64,000 bases of DNA from Alteromonas aquimaris (GCF_026183695.1 NZ_JAPFRD010000010.1:110072-174071), one strand, 5' to 3'; positions 27,124 through 37,009 are shown, counted from the first letter of the stretch. Notes: generated by a model not told the origin, from the letters alone. Made by a program: numbers and translations.

Positions 27124-27885
27124 ATGTTCACTATAATAATAATTTTAATCGTAGTGCTGATTATCGCAGCCATTTTTATTAATGCGTTTCAGCAGCATCG
27201 TGCAAAGCTGGAGGCTGAAGAACGGGCCGAAGTCGCCAAGCAAAAAGCCATTATCGATGAAACAGAAAATATCATGATGGCCGCGAGTAATATGCCAATA
27301 TCACCGCGTATCTTACAAATTTTACAGAATCGGATCGTTAATGCTTTAAAAGCGATACGTTCTACCAGACAGTCCACGGCAGATATCAAACAACGTATTT
27401 CCGATGCGGAGAACCGCGCCAATGCACTGGAAAATACGGATAGTTTACCCGTCAACGATTTTACTTTGCCTGATAACGACAAGATGATAATTCAATATAT
27501 ACAGGCGGTAAAAAAGCTCAGAATCATGTTGCGGTCCGAGCATTCGAAAGGGAAAGTGGATACGAAGACATTTATCGAAGAAGACAAAAATCTAGAGCGC
27601 CTGCAACTAAAAGTTAATGTTGAAACACTCGCGCGACGAGGCCGCAAGGCAATGAATTCTGGAATGTTAGGTTCGGCAAGACAGTATTTTGAAAAAGCAA
27701 TAATTGCGCTGGAAGCACAAACTCAGCCTGACGAGTACGTCACCTCGCGTCTTCAAACCCTTAAAGACTGGCTGCACGAAATTCAGGATAATTTAAAAAA
27801 TACCAACGCTGAAGATCGTGCACGTAAAAAAGAAGCTGAGCGAGATGAGCTGGACGAACTTTTTGCTCCGAAGAAAAAGTGGTAA
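27124..27885 (+). CDS. Membrane-anchored coiled-coil protein of unknown function
   Basis: This 253-residue protein has a single N-terminal membrane helix (FTIIIILIVVLIIAAIFINAF). A long charged helical region follows, with coiled-coil potential (about 25-125), then a TPR-like stretch (ARRGRKAMNSGMLGSARQYFEKAIIALEAQ, about 170-200) and a highly charged tail ending FAPKKKW. It lies 81 bp after the histidine kinase on the same strand and may be co-transcribed. I recognise no named family. Confidence 0.75.
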   Translation: MFTIIIILIVVLIIAAIFINAFQQHRAKLEAEERAEVAKQKAIIDETENIMMAASNMPISPRILQILQNRIVNALKAIRSTRQSTADIKQRISDAENRANALENTDSLPVNDFTLPDNDKMIIQYIQAVKKLRIMLRSEHSKGKVDTKTFIEEDKNLERLQLKVNVETLARRGRKAMNSGMLGSARQYFEKAIIALEAQTQPDEYVTSRLQTLKDWLHEIQDNLKNTNAEDRARKKEAERDELDELFAPKKKW

Positions 27886-27931
27886 GCATCGAAAGGGATG
27901 CGCACTAACGTCGAATCTGTACCCTATGCGC

Positions 27932-28828
27932 TCATTTGGTGATCGTAGCCTGATCACAACACTGTTCCCAAAGTGTCAGTGAAGCTACTGACATACTGCC
28001 CCGCAGCGAACGCACTACTCCTACATTTTTTTGTAGCGGAGAATTGCGTAATGGCAAACACGTAAGCCCTATATTTTCCATTTGCTCCTGACACAATGAT
28101 GGAACGATGGAAATACCCATGTTCTGTTTGATTAACTGACCTATTGTGCCCAACTGACCCATTTCGGCAACAATGTTCAGTGGGTCATGCCTTAAAGCAA
28201 TTTCATCAATCCATTTGCGCAGTGATGAGCCACGGTTCATAGCAATAAAATCAGATTGGCAGACGGTTTCCCACTCCACCCCCAATGAGCATTGAGCAAG
28301 TGGATGACCAGAGGGCACCACAACAATAAATGCATCTTTAAATAAGGGATAAAAACACAAGCCATCGCAATTTTCTGGCTCAAAGGTAAAACCCAGCTCT
28401 ACCCTTCCTCCCACAACCAGTTCAATCACTTTTTCCATCACTACGTCCATAACACGTATTCGCACGTTGGGCTGGTTAAGATGAAAGCGCTGAAGGATGC
28501 CAGGCAAGCGGGAGGCCGCAAAGGATGGCATTGCTGCGATGGAAAGTGTCCCTTTTTTCATCGCAAATAAGTTCTGCATATCCAGGACGGTATCATCCCA
28601 CTCATAAATCAATCGTTTTGCTTTTGGCAACAAAGTGCGACCTTCTGGGGTAAGTTGTACGCGACGAGTGCTTCTGGAAAACAATGCCCCGCCTAACTGT
28701 GCTTCCATTTTTTTGATGGCAATTGACAGGGCTGGTTGCGTAATGTGTAGTTTGTCTGCAGCCTCGGCAAAAGTGGTGGACTCCGCCACTTGGATAAAAG
28801 CATTCATATTACGGTAGGATATAGACAT
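27932..28828 (-). CDS. LysR-family transcriptional regulator, divergent from scoAB
   Basis: This 298-residue regulator has an N-terminal HTH (AEAADKLHITQPALSIAIKKMEAQLGGALFSRSTRRVQLT) and a substrate-binding domain. It is divergent from the 3-oxoacid CoA-transferase genes with a 107-bp gap, so it probably controls them. The likely ligand is a keto acid or acyl-CoA compound, which is inference from context. Confidence 0.88.
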   Translation of the reverse strand: MSISYRNMNAFIQVAESTTFAEAADKLHITQPALSIAIKKMEAQLGGALFSRSTRRVQLTPEGRTLLPKAKRLIYEWDDTVLDMQNLFAMKKGTLSIAAMPSFAASRLPGILQRFHLNQPNVRIRVMDVVMEKVIELVVGGRVELGFTFEPENCDGLCFYPLFKDAFIVVVPSGHPLAQCSLGVEWETVCQSDFIAMNRGSSLRKWIDEIALRHDPLNIVAEMGQLGTIGQLIKQNMGISIVPSLCQEQMENIGLTCLPLRNSPLQKNVGVVRSLRGSMSVASLTLWEQCCDQATITK

Positions 28829-28849
28829 AGATGTTTATAAATTTTATTT

Positions 28850-28872
28850 ATTAATCTTGATATTAAATTAAT
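28850..28872. promoter_or_regulatory. Candidate LysR-type operator in the scoAB divergent promoter
   Basis: ATTAAT (28850-28855) is repeated as ATTAAT (28867-28872) with an 11-bp spacer, a T-N11-A arrangement typical of LysR sites. The whole region is A/T-rich, which makes chance matches likely. A TTGATA -35-like box overlaps it at 28857. Confidence 0.4.
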
Positions 28873-28935
28873 TTTACAATTTATTTTTACTCCCTGATAC
28901 TTCCTATTAACAAAAACAATGATTAGGAGAGCAAA

Positions 28936-29643
28936 ATGTCTGGTTTTGATAAGGTAGTCACCAGCTACGAACAAGCCATGCAGGGCCTAAAAGATAATAT
29001 GACCGTGATCGCCGGTGGTTTCGGTTTGTGTGGTATTCCTGAAGGGCTGATTGCCCAAATTAAAAAGCAAGGGGTGAAAGGGTTAACCATTGTCTCGAAC
29101 AATTGTGGCGTTGACGGCTTCGGGCTAGGCATCTTGTTAGAAGATAAACAAATTAAGAAGATGGTTTCATCCTATGTGGGTGAAAATGCGTTGTTTGAAA
29201 AACAACTTCTCAATGGTGAATTGGAAGTAGAGCTCACACCACAGGGCACGCTGGCAGAAAAAATGCGCGCAGGTGGAGCGGGCATTCCTGCGTTTTATAC
29301 GGCGACCGGGTATGGTACCCCCGTGGGCGAAGGTAAGGAGGTAAAGGAGTTTAATGGCCGTCCTTACATACTTGAAGAATCAATAACTGGTGATTTCGCC
29401 ATCGTTAAAGCGTGGAAGGCGGATCGCTTCGGTAACTGCATATACCGTCACACCGCGCAAAACTTCAACCCTATGGCCGCGACCGCGGGCAAAATTACAG
29501 TAGTAGAAGTTGAGGAAATTGTGGAACCAGGTGAATTGGATCCCACCCAGATCCATACCCCTGGCATTTACGTTGACCGCGTAATTAAAGGTACCTTTGA
29601 AAAGCGCATCGAACGCAAAGTATTGGCTAAGGAGGATCGTTAA
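28936..29643 (+). CDS. scoA: 3-oxoacid CoA-transferase subunit A
   Basis: This 235-residue alpha subunit of a succinyl-CoA:3-ketoacid CoA-transferase has the family sequences [53 protein letters not shown] and [22 protein letters not shown]. It activates acetoacetate with succinyl-CoA. A GGAG ribosome site precedes the ATG. Subunit B follows after one base. Confidence 0.93.
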   Translation: MSGFDKVVTSYEQAMQGLKDNMTVIAGGFGLCGIPEGLIAQIKKQGVKGLTIVSNNCGVDGFGLGILLEDKQIKKMVSSYVGENALFEKQLLNGELEVELTPQGTLAEKMRAGGAGIPAFYTATGYGTPVGEGKEVKEFNGRPYILEESITGDFAIVKAWKADRFGNCIYRHTAQNFNPMAATAGKITVVEVEEIVEPGELDPTQIHTPGIYVDRVIKGTFEKRIERKVLAKEDR

Positions 29644-29644
29644 G

Positions 29645-30301
29645 ATGGCATTAACCAGAGATCAAATTGCAATGCGCGTAGCGCGTGAATTCCAGGATGG
29701 TAGTTATGTCAATTTGGGGATCGGTATTCCTACGCTGGCAGCGAATTATGTTCCGGACGGTATTGAAGTCATGTTGCAGTCAGAAAATGGTTTGCTTGGC
29801 ATGGGACGTTATCCCACGGAAGACGAAGTGGATGCAGATATGATTAACGCAGGTAAAGAAACCGTCACTGCAATTGCAGGCGCGTCTATCTTTAATTCGG
29901 CTGAAAGCTTTGCCATGATTCGCGGCGGCCATGTAGACTTTACTGTGCTTGGAGCCTTTGAAGTGGATGTAAATGGGAATATCGCATCATGGATGATCCC
30001 AGGCAAATTAGTTAAAGGAATGGGAGGTGCAATGGACTTAGTCGCCGGGGCGAAGAACATTATTGTTACCATGACGCATGCTGACAAACATGGCAACTCT
30101 AAGCTCCTGCCCTCTTGTACTCTTCCGTTAACAGGGGTTAATTGTATTACACGGATTATCACTGATCTGGCGGTGCTAGAAGTGGCTAATGGCGCCTTCC
30201 ATTTAAAAGAACGCGCTCCCGGCGTGTCGGTGGAAGAAATAAAGGAAAAAACGGCGGGTAAATTAATCGTCGAGGGTAACATTCCAGAAATGACGCTGTA
30301 A
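29645..30301 (+). CDS. scoB: 3-oxoacid CoA-transferase subunit B
   Basis: This 218-residue beta subunit carries the catalytic Glu47 in QSENGLLGMG, which forms the enzyme-CoA thioester. GIGIPTLAANYV, GGHVDFTVLGAFEVD and MVTMTHADKHGN-like sequences are typical. I start at ATG 29645, 9 nt after AGGAGG. Together with scoA it links ketone-body and leucine-derived acetoacetate use to the TCA cycle, matching the branched-chain catabolic genes elsewhere in the window. Confidence 0.93.
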   Translation: MALTRDQIAMRVAREFQDGSYVNLGIGIPTLAANYVPDGIEVMLQSENGLLGMGRYPTEDEVDADMINAGKETVTAIAGASIFNSAESFAMIRGGHVDFTVLGAFEVDVNGNIASWMIPGKLVKGMGGAMDLVAGAKNIIVTMTHADKHGNSKLLPSCTLPLTGVNCITRIITDLAVLEVANGAFHLKERAPGVSVEEIKEKTAGKLIVEGNIPEMTL

Positions 30302-30312
30302 TCGTTGTCACC

Positions 30313-30342
30313 TTGCGGGCTCCCCTAGCCCGCAATCTTTCT
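30313..30342 (+). terminator. Terminator of scoAB
   Basis: TTGCGGGCT (30313-30321) pairs perfectly with AGCCCGCAA (30327-30335) around loop CCCCT, followed by TCTTTCT. Confidence 0.8.
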
Positions 30343-30409
30343 GCTGCAGACTTTATAATGCTGTTACAATAGCGGATAATAACCGTTTTTAAGCAACCGA
30401 GCGTTTACA

Positions 30410-31729
30410 TTGCAGATATCTGACCTCCCAGTCCACCACAAAATCGTTTCCCGTCTTGTAGAGAAAGGATTTCAAGAACTTACTGAAATACAGCAGAAAA
30501 CCATTCTGCCAGCGTTAAAAGGTCAGGATATTATTGCATCGTCGAAAACAGGTTCGGGTAAAACCCTGGCTTTTCTCATTCCCACCGTACATCGATTATT
30601 GAGCCAAAAAGCGTTGAGTAAGCAAGACCCCCGCGTGCTTATTCTTGCACCGACCAGAGAGTTGGCAAAACAGGTATTTGGGGAGGTAAAAACACTGACT
30701 AGTTCTTTAGGACTTAAAAGCGTACTGGTCTTAGGCGGGGAGAATTTTAATGACCAGGCTAAGCAGTTGCGTAAAAACCCTCATATTATTGTTGGTACTG
30801 CTGGGCGGATTGCAGACCATCTTCGCGACAAAGCATTCTTTCTGAATGGGCTGGAACTGCTTATACTGGATGAGGCAGATCGTATGCTGGACCTGGGTTT
30901 TGCCGACGCCCTTATTCAGATTAATGAACAGGCTGATCATCGCAAACGACAAACCTTAATGTTCTCCGCTACCGCCGATTCTGTCGCAATGACCTCGTTA
31001 AGCAAGCAGTTATTAAAGTCGCCGGTACGCATTGCGGTGGGAGACGCAGGCGCAGAACATGGTGATATTCAACAACAACTTTATTTTGCCGATCATATTG
31101 AACATAAAGACGAACTGCTGCAACTATGCATAGATAATGAAACGTTTAATCAGGCGATTATTTTTACGGCAACCCGAGAGGACACCAGCAGGCTGACTGA
31201 ATTGCTCAACCAAAAGCAACGATTCGCTGTTTCTCTTAGCGGTGAGCTAGCCCAAAGCAAACGCGCTAATATTATGTCTGAATTTGCCCGCGGTAAGCAC
31301 AGTATTTTAGTTACCACTGACGTGGCTTCAAGAGGACTGGATTTACCCAAAGTGGGATTGGTGATTAATTTTGATTTACCAAAACATGCAGATGAATATA
31401 TACACCGTATCGGAAGGACGGGCCGGGCTGGAAATAAAGGAAATGCAATATCGTTAGTGGGTCCTCGAGACTGGTCAAGTTTTCTGGAGATTAAACAGAA
31501 TGTGAGTTATTCCCTTAATTGCGTGCCCCATGCTGATTCGCCTGCTAAATTCACCGGTAAAAAAATCAAAAAGAACAAGACTGATAATTCAGAGGCCGGT
31601 AAACACGTTACCCCAACCGCCCCGGATGAAGGTAAAACTACCAAGCGCGTCAAAACCATGTCTGGAGAAGATGCCGGACACATGCCTGTGAAACGCAAGC
31701 GCGTGCAATCCAACTTTAAAGATGATTGA
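30410..31729 (+). CDS. DEAD-box ATP-dependent RNA helicase
   Basis: This 439-residue helicase has the Q motif (GFQELTEIQQKTI), motif I (SSKTGSGKT), Ia (PTRELAKQ), the DEAD box (LDEADRMLD), SAT (MFSATAD) and the C-terminal motifs TTDVASRGLDLP and HRIGRTGRAG. Motif Ib reads GTAGR rather than the usual TPGR. A basic Lys/Thr-rich tail (about 375-439) probably binds RNA. The start appears to be TTG 30410 (MQISDLPV), since no ATG or GTG lies before the Q motif. RhlE/SrmB-like roles in ribosome assembly or RNA turnover are plausible. Confidence 0.9.
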   Translation: MQISDLPVHHKIVSRLVEKGFQELTEIQQKTILPALKGQDIIASSKTGSGKTLAFLIPTVHRLLSQKALSKQDPRVLILAPTRELAKQVFGEVKTLTSSLGLKSVLVLGGENFNDQAKQLRKNPHIIVGTAGRIADHLRDKAFFLNGLELLILDEADRMLDLGFADALIQINEQADHRKRQTLMFSATADSVAMTSLSKQLLKSPVRIAVGDAGAEHGDIQQQLYFADHIEHKDELLQLCIDNETFNQAIIFTATREDTSRLTELLNQKQRFAVSLSGELAQSKRANIMSEFARGKHSILVTTDVASRGLDLPKVGLVINFDLPKHADEYIHRIGRTGRAGNKGNAISLVGPRDWSSFLEIKQNVSYSLNCVPHADSPAKFTGKKIKKNKTDNSEAGKHVTPTAPDEGKTTKRVKTMSGEDAGHMPVKRKRVQSNFKDD

Positions 31730-31817
31730 ACCTAACGCTGAGCTTGTAAAACTCATTGATTGTTAAACTAAATATTGCAATGCTGGTGGTTATTTAACTA
31801 TATATAAGGGATAAAAT

Positions 31818-32612
31818 TTGGTGGAGCAGTCAGAATTGCTTTTTAGTTTCAGTAGTATTTCGATAGCACTTGTACTTTTCGTGGCCATTATGTCTTTCAA
31901 CGAACTCAGTTTCCGCCTGGGTCGCGTTGTACAAGCGAGTACAGATGACGAGGTAAAAGCCTTAACGGGTGCAGTTCAAGGCAGTATCCTAGGGTTATTG
32001 GCTTTACTGCTTGGCTTTACCTTTAGTATGTCAATGCAGCGGTTCGATAATCGCAGCATGGCATTGATCGATGAAGCAAATGCAATTGGGACAGCCCTCT
32101 TGCGGGTGCAACTTCTGCCTGAAGCATACCAACCGCAGGCAAAGTCCCTATTTAAGGAATACATAAAGCTACGGGTTCAGGTAAGCAAAGTCCCCTTAGA
32201 TGAGAAAAATGTAAGAATGGCATTTGATGGTAAAGTGGCAGAGATACAAAATCAGTTATGGCAGCTAGCTGTGGCCGTCTCCAAAGAGGATCCTCGTCCA
32301 GTAACCAGTGGTGCTTTTACGCAAGCATTAAATGCAGCAATAGACAGTCAAGGTAAACGTAATGCTATTTTGCGTTCTCATGTCCCCGAACCCATCCTGT
32401 TTCTGCTGTTTGTGGTCTTCGTCGCTTCCGTTGGGATCATGGGCTACTCTTCGGGTTTAACCGGAAAGCGAATTACGCTCCCTTTAACCTTAGTGTCATT
32501 TTTGATCACCCTTATCGTATTTATCATAATTGACTTAGATCGCCCCAAAAGAGGTTTAATTAAGGTTAATCAATCGGCCTTGCAGGAATTAATCCTCTTT
32601 ACTCGTGACTGA
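31818..32612 (+). CDS. Bestrophin-like (DUF4239-type) membrane protein
   Basis: This 264-residue protein has four membrane helices in two pairs (about 12-32, 55-75, 192-215 and 220-242) around a soluble helical middle. The sequence VQGSILGLLALLLGFTFSMSMQRFDNR resembles DUF4239 proteins, described as distantly bestrophin-like. The role is unknown. The start is TTG 31818, 7 nt after AAGGG, or GTG 31821. Confidence 0.7.
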   Translation: MVEQSELLFSFSSISIALVLFVAIMSFNELSFRLGRVVQASTDDEVKALTGAVQGSILGLLALLLGFTFSMSMQRFDNRSMALIDEANAIGTALLRVQLLPEAYQPQAKSLFKEYIKLRVQVSKVPLDEKNVRMAFDGKVAEIQNQLWQLAVAVSKEDPRPVTSGAFTQALNAAIDSQGKRNAILRSHVPEPILFLLFVVFVASVGIMGYSSGLTGKRITLPLTLVSFLITLIVFIIIDLDRPKRGLIKVNQSALQELILFTRD

Positions 32613-32627
32613 AACGAACCCAATAAA

Positions 32628-32649
32628 AAAGGCAGCGGAAGCTGCCTTT
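32628..32649. terminator. Bidirectional terminator
   Basis: AAAGGCAGC (32628-32636) and GCTGCCTTT (32641-32649) with a GGAA loop are flanked by A-runs on the left. It gives a T-tail on the minus strand for the EF-hand gene and a weaker one on the plus strand. Confidence 0.85.
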
Positions 32650-32670
32650 ACTTGATTTTGCTTTTTTAAG

Positions 32671-32913
32671 TTAGTATTCCCACCAACCTTCCTGCCACCA
32701 GGAAAGAAATTCTTCAAAATCAATGTAACCATCATTATTACTATCGATAAGCTTAAAGCCCTCTTCCACATGACTGGCTTTGGTTTTTGGAGACAATACC
32801 GTTAATAGCTCGATAAATTCAGGTAAATCAATCTGACCGTTTCCATCACGATCAAAGAAATTGAAATCACTTTGTATTTCAGCAATTTTTTTTTCTGAAA
32901 GTTGGGCTTCCAC
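32671..32913 (-). CDS. EF-hand calcium-binding protein
   Basis: This 80-residue acidic protein has two canonical EF-hand loops, DRDGNGQIDLPE and DSNNDGYIDFEE, each with Asp or Asn at positions 1, 3 and 5 and Glu at 12. A calmodulin-like helix pair surrounds each. There is no signal peptide, so it is probably cytoplasmic. It starts at GTG 32913 with AGGGAA 5-7 nt upstream. Two loops suggest a calcium buffer or sensor. Confidence 0.88.
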   Translation of the reverse strand: MEAQLSEKKIAEIQSDFNFFDRDGNGQIDLPEFIELLTVLSPKTKASHVEEGFKLIDSNNDGYIDFEEFLSWWQEGWWEY

Positions 32914-32974
32914 TTATATTCCCTACTTGATTACTTCGATAAGAAGCCAGTGTACCGTCCACATGAGCAACTGT

Positions 32975-33970
32975 CTATGCCTGTTTTTGCTTTGCAGCTA
33001 AAGCGCGCTGGCGTTGCTCTTGGGCTTTTTGCTGACGACGACTTTCCATTACGTCTCGCGCCTCTGTACCGACGTGTTCTTCATTACGCGCGCGGGCGAG
33101 GTTAACTTGTTTCTCACGTTCTCGAAACCTGGCGATCTGCTCCTCGGTGTGGGTCCCATAACATTGGGGACAACTTACACCCGCTTCATACTGATCACTC
33201 TGGCGATCCATTTCAGTAATCGGCAAGCGACAGGCGTAGCATTGATCATAAACACTTTTCTCAAGCTGATGATTTACTGCAACACGATTATCGAAAACAA
33301 AACAATCACCTTCCCAGAGCGACTGATCTTGCGGTACATCTTCAAGATATTGGAGGATACCGCCTTCTAAATGATAGACCTCGTCAAATCCCTGCTCTTT
33401 AAGGTACGCAGTGGATTTCTCACAACGTATGCCGCCAGTACAAAACATCGCCACCTTTTTATTTTTAGCAGGGTCTAGCTTGGTGTGTACGTACTCTGGA
33501 AATTCACGAAACGATTCTGTTTTGGGATTGATGGCATTTTTAAAAGTACCAACCTTTATCTCATATTCATTGCGCGTATCGATGACGGTAACGTCGGGAT
33601 CGCTTATAAGGGCATTCCAATCCTTCGGTTTAACATAGGTGCCCACTGTATTTCGCGGGTCGATTCCCTCCACGCCCATGGTGACAATTTCTTTTTTCAG
33701 CTTAACTTTGGTGCGATAAAAAGGCTGGGTATCGTGAAAAGATTCTTTATGAGAAATAGGATTAATTCGCTCGTCGCGGTTTAAATAAGCAATTAAATTA
33801 TCGATACCTTCACGGCTGCCAGAAACAGTACCGTTTATACCTTCAGCTGCCAATAACAGCGTACCTTTAATACCATTGACTTCCATCGCGTTAAGTAACG
33901 GCTGACGAAGTTGCTGATAATCTTCAAGCGCGACAAATTTGTACATCGCGCATACTACGAATGGGGACAT
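32975..33970 (-). CDS. trhO: tRNA uridine(34) hydroxylase (rhodanese-like)
   Basis: This 331-residue protein of the TrhO/YceA family hydroxylates U34 as the first oxygen-dependent step to 5-methoxyuridine or cmo5U. I start at ATG 33970, preceded by AAAGG at 7 nt, rather than the longer open frame to 34042. The N-terminal domain begins [14 protein letters not shown] rhodanese domain carries Cys177 in [11 protein letters not shown] (with Cys183). A C-terminal zinc-type Cys cluster (CYACRLP...CPQCYG) and a Gln/Arg/Lys tail follow. CmoM, encoded at 60101, acts later in the same modification pathway. Confidence 0.92.
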   Translation of the reverse strand: MSPFVVCAMYKFVALEDYQQLRQPLLNAMEVNGIKGTLLLAAEGINGTVSGSREGIDNLIAYLNRDERINPISHKESFHDTQPFYRTKVKLKKEIVTMGVEGIDPRNTVGTYVKPKDWNALISDPDVTVIDTRNEYEIKVGTFKNAINPKTESFREFPEYVHTKLDPAKNKKVAMFCTGGIRCEKSTAYLKEQGFDEVYHLEGGILQYLEDVPQDQSLWEGDCFVFDNRVAVNHQLEKSVYDQCYACRLPITEMDRQSDQYEAGVSCPQCYGTHTEEQIARFREREKQVNLARARNEEHVGTEARDVMESRRQQKAQEQRQRALAAKQKQA

Positions 33971-34073
33971 AACATTACCTTTGCTAATTGGAACGTAAAA
34001 CCAGGGCAAAATGCGGGCGCGAGTATAGCCAAATAGTGCCACAAAATCCAGCCGAGTGCTCCCCTCGCACCGT

Positions 34074-34547
34074 CTAATTTACTAATTCTACCGAAGCCGC
34101 TACGATGTCGCCAAGTAGTGTCTCATCTACCTCAATCTGATTGGAATGCTCATGTTGGAGCAGATGTTGAGTGAGATAACTGCAGTTGGATTTTACATCC
34201 GGCGGCAGTTTTTTTGGATTGTCGACCACACTAAGTGGATCGGGGTGCATGGATTGCCATAACAACACACCGGGTGTGTCTCCTTGCTGTAGCAAACGAT
34301 TAGTATGGCTCAGGCACTTCACCGCTTTTTCACTGCTTGCTCGCGGTGCTCTACGATAATGGTTTAAGGAGGTAACATCGAATTCGCGAGCTTGCTTGGC
34401 GTTTGAATGAAACGACAACGGTGACGCCCCGGGCTGGCTATGCATTGCCAAATACAGGGAAAACAGCGACTTTGAATGTACCGCTTCAGCAAGTTTACCT
34501 TGCCACTCTATGTTTGCTGGTTGTACTGATTTAACGGAATCTACCAC
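34074..34547 (-). CDS. Hypothetical protein of 157 residues
   Basis: No family is recognised. The protein is soluble, with mixed composition and segments such as [34 protein letters not shown]-like and [24 protein letters not shown]. It has no signal peptide or membrane helix. The GTG start at 34547 has only a distant AAGG. It lies 103 bp upstream of trhO on the same strand. Confidence 0.6.
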   Translation of the reverse strand: MVDSVKSVQPANIEWQGKLAEAVHSKSLFSLYLAMHSQPGASPLSFHSNAKQAREFDVTSLNHYRRAPRASSEKAVKCLSHTNRLLQQGDTPGVLLWQSMHPDPLSVVDNPKKLPPDVKSNCSYLTQHLLQHEHSNQIEVDETLLGDIVAASVELVN

Positions 34548-34998
34548 GGCGGATTCACTACCTTGCTATAGCTTGCCTATTTACGCTATCGGTATGTAAC
34601 GAAATAACTTAATAAACTTTTGTAAATATCACGCTGGTAATGAGTACCGTTCACTCTATATACTGGCTAAATCTATTTTAAAAAAGTCATGCAAAACGGT
34701 TCTCCGTAGGAAGTATGTTCACGCGACGGGATTATGTATTTCTTTTGATAAACCATATTTCTGAAGGATTAATAGGTGCTTAACCTAGAACGCGGGTACA
34801 GCACAACATTTGAAGTAGCCGTTTGGGGAAAGATAGAATCATTCACCTACTCATCGTTGTTTTGGTATGAAAAACTGTCGGTTTCTCTACTGTTGTTTGA
34901 AACGAACGTCGAATAGATGACCTCTCCATCTTTTTGCGAATCACCTCAATGTGAATGAGTATTATGCAGTATAGCGAATAAGAGGTAGTGAATAGCCT
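34548..34998. other. Divergent intergenic region before the TPR response regulator
   Basis: This 451-bp region between divergent genes holds at most one small candidate ORF: ATG 34715 to TAA 34783 (22 codons, MFTRRDYVFLLINHISEG). It has AGGA four nt upstream, is very short and is unsupported by any family. I see no other clear element. Confidence 0.3.
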
Positions 34999-36636
34999 AT
35001 GGATTGTAAGGATAAACACGTACTTATCGTTGAGGATCAACGCCCTTTCCTGCTGTTGCTTCGTGGCCTGATTAACTCTATGGGCGCGACCGAAGTCGAT
35101 ACCAAAAGCTCTGCCGAACAAGCTATCGCGCTGTGTAAAAAACGCAAGTTCGATATTGTTATCGTTGATTTGCATTTAGGTGCCGATCGAAAAAATGGAT
35201 ACGAATTTATTGAAGAGTTGAGGATTAGAAAACTCGTTAAACCCTCTACTATTTTTCTGTTAATCAGCGCGGACAGCGCTCGTCCTGTTGTGCTTGGTTC
35301 ACTTGAAAGGCGACCCGATGATTATTTGATCAAACCTTTTTCACAATCACAACTTAAAACTCGGCTATCCAGAGCGTGGAATAAAAGACAGTTTCTATTG
35401 CCTGTGCACACAGCAATGGTAGAACAGGATTGGCAACAGGCCATTGAACATTGCAAAAGCAAGATGACTGAACCTTCTCCTTTTCAACGATTCTGTTTGC
35501 AATTATTGGTTGAACTCTATTGGAAAAGCGGTGTACCCGAAAACGCTTTAGCATTGTTATTAAAACTCAGCAAAGAAAAATCGGCATTATGGTCGCAGAT
35601 TGCCTTAGCAAAAACCTATTTACAAATGAACGAGTATCAAAAGGCAATTGATACGGCACAGCTTATATTGCAATCAAACCGCTTTTACGCGGAGGCTTAT
35701 GACATTCTTGCTGAGTCGCAAAATAAACTGGAGAAAGGAGAAGAAGCTGTCTCAGCTATTAAACATGCCATTAAACTTTCCCCCTACTCCCTGCAACGTC
35801 ACTTTACCGCGTGCGCCATTGCCAGGGAAAACGAAGACTTTGAATTAGCTCAGGAATCGTCGCTTTCTATATGGCAACTTTCAAAACGAACCATTCATCA
35901 GGACGTTGCTCACTGGTGCAGCTATATTCGTAGCATTTTGGATGCGGCTGAACATGCCGAAGAAAAAAAAGCGAAAAACAGATGTCAACAAGAAGCTTTA
36001 CTCGTTTTGCAACGGGGAAAGAGTGATGATGTGCTACAACGCTTAAAAGGTGAATTTGATTTAGATATTTATGAGCAGGTCGTACAAGCACGCATGTGCA
36101 CGCTAGATGGTAAAATGATGGACGCTAAGCGCAATCTTGCTCAGTCTCAAGTCACATTAGAAAACAAATACGAAGAGTACCCTATTGCTTACGCTCCGGA
36201 TAGTCTGAAAGTGATGTATGATTTAGGAGAATATGACGATGCATTGGCGCTTGTCAAAATTATGCAAGAGCAAGGTGTAGAACTCGACCCCAATACTCAG
36301 CACTTAATGGCATCAGAAACAGCAAGAAGCGAAGAAAAACAAAAGCTGTATCAGCAGTTTAATCGCCAGGGCATTCAGCTTTATCAGGAAGGTAAATTTG
36401 AACAGGCTAAGGATGCGTTTTACCTGGCCCAACAGTACGCCCCAGTCAATACAGGTATCGCTCTTAATCTACTGCAGTGTATTTTAAAAATTCTGGCAAA
36501 GTTTGATAATCCCGATGCAGCATTGGTAAGCGAATGCCGAAGGGTCTATAAGTTAATAGAGGATGTGCCTCTTAGAAAACAACATCAGGAAAAATTTGAT
36601 GAACTTAAGGATGATTTATTTACTTATATCAATTAA
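34999..36636 (+). CDS. Response regulator with receiver domain and C-terminal TPR array
   Basis: This 545-residue protein has an N-terminal receiver (about 8-130) with acidic EDQ, the phospho-acceptor Asp57 in VIVDLHLG, and the Lys of LIKPF. About 400 residues of helical TPR-like repeats follow, for example LAKTYLQMNEYQKAIDTAQLIL, and it ends FYLAQQYAPVNTGIALNLLQC. There is no DNA-binding or enzymatic output, so it probably acts by protein-protein contact. It is a paralogue of the protein at 56329: the same length class, and both end with a conserved NLLQC segment. No kinase gene is adjacent. Confidence 0.88.
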   Translation: MDCKDKHVLIVEDQRPFLLLLRGLINSMGATEVDTKSSAEQAIALCKKRKFDIVIVDLHLGADRKNGYEFIEELRIRKLVKPSTIFLLISADSARPVVLGSLERRPDDYLIKPFSQSQLKTRLSRAWNKRQFLLPVHTAMVEQDWQQAIEHCKSKMTEPSPFQRFCLQLLVELYWKSGVPENALALLLKLSKEKSALWSQIALAKTYLQMNEYQKAIDTAQLILQSNRFYAEAYDILAESQNKLEKGEEAVSAIKHAIKLSPYSLQRHFTACAIARENEDFELAQESSLSIWQLSKRTIHQDVAHWCSYIRSILDAAEHAEEKKAKNRCQQEALLVLQRGKSDDVLQRLKGEFDLDIYEQVVQARMCTLDGKMMDAKRNLAQSQVTLENKYEEYPIAYAPDSLKVMYDLGEYDDALALVKIMQEQGVELDPNTQHLMASETARSEEKQKLYQQFNRQGIQLYQEGKFEQAKDAFYLAQQYAPVNTGIALNLLQCILKILAKFDNPDAALVSECRRVYKLIEDVPLRKQHQEKFDELKDDLFTYIN

Positions 36637-36892
36637 GTGGAAACACCTGAAAGCGAGTTTAAGCTATTTATCCTTTTCCAGCATTGTGATAATAGCGGGC
36701 TGCAGCAGCCAGCCGGTGTGTGAAGATATCGTTGAAGTGAATAGGCAGCAGGAGGAATGTACTCGTCTGGCCAAAGTGATGAGTAATCCGAATTATCCTC
36801 AACAAGCGCTAAGTGCGCGAAAAAGGTTTACAGAAGAATGCGAGGGCCTCAGATATCAACGGGATGAACACGATACTATATGCAAACAGTGA
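36611..36892 (+). CDS. Small lipoprotein of unknown function
   Basis: The frame opens within the end of the previous gene. A signal segment (LSYLSFSSIVIIAGCSSQ) gives a lipobox with the lipidated Cys encoded at 36701, followed by about 63 residues containing four Cys (CED, ECTR, ECEG and ICKQ). The start is uncertain. ATG 36611 gives a long n-region and has AAGG directly adjacent. CTG 36647 would give a cleaner signal peptide (KASLSYLSF) but is a rare start. Translational coupling to the response regulator is likely. Confidence 0.65.
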   Translation: MIYLLISIKWKHLKASLSYLSFSSIVIIAGCSSQPVCEDIVEVNRQQEECTRLAKVMSNPNYPQQALSARKRFTEECEGLRYQRDEHDTICKQ

Positions 36893-37009
36893 ATAGTCGT
36901 TTGAAAAGTGGCCCTCATCACTACTCGCCCTTAGTGCGGTGACGCGGTAACAATTCATAGAAAAACAGCCTTAGCCGATACTCCTAAGCGGAAGGTAGAA
37001 TGCCATCAA

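Noticed and set aside
34843-35175. A 110-codon minus-strand frame before the TPR response regulator
   Set aside because: It overlaps the true start of the response regulator and has no support.
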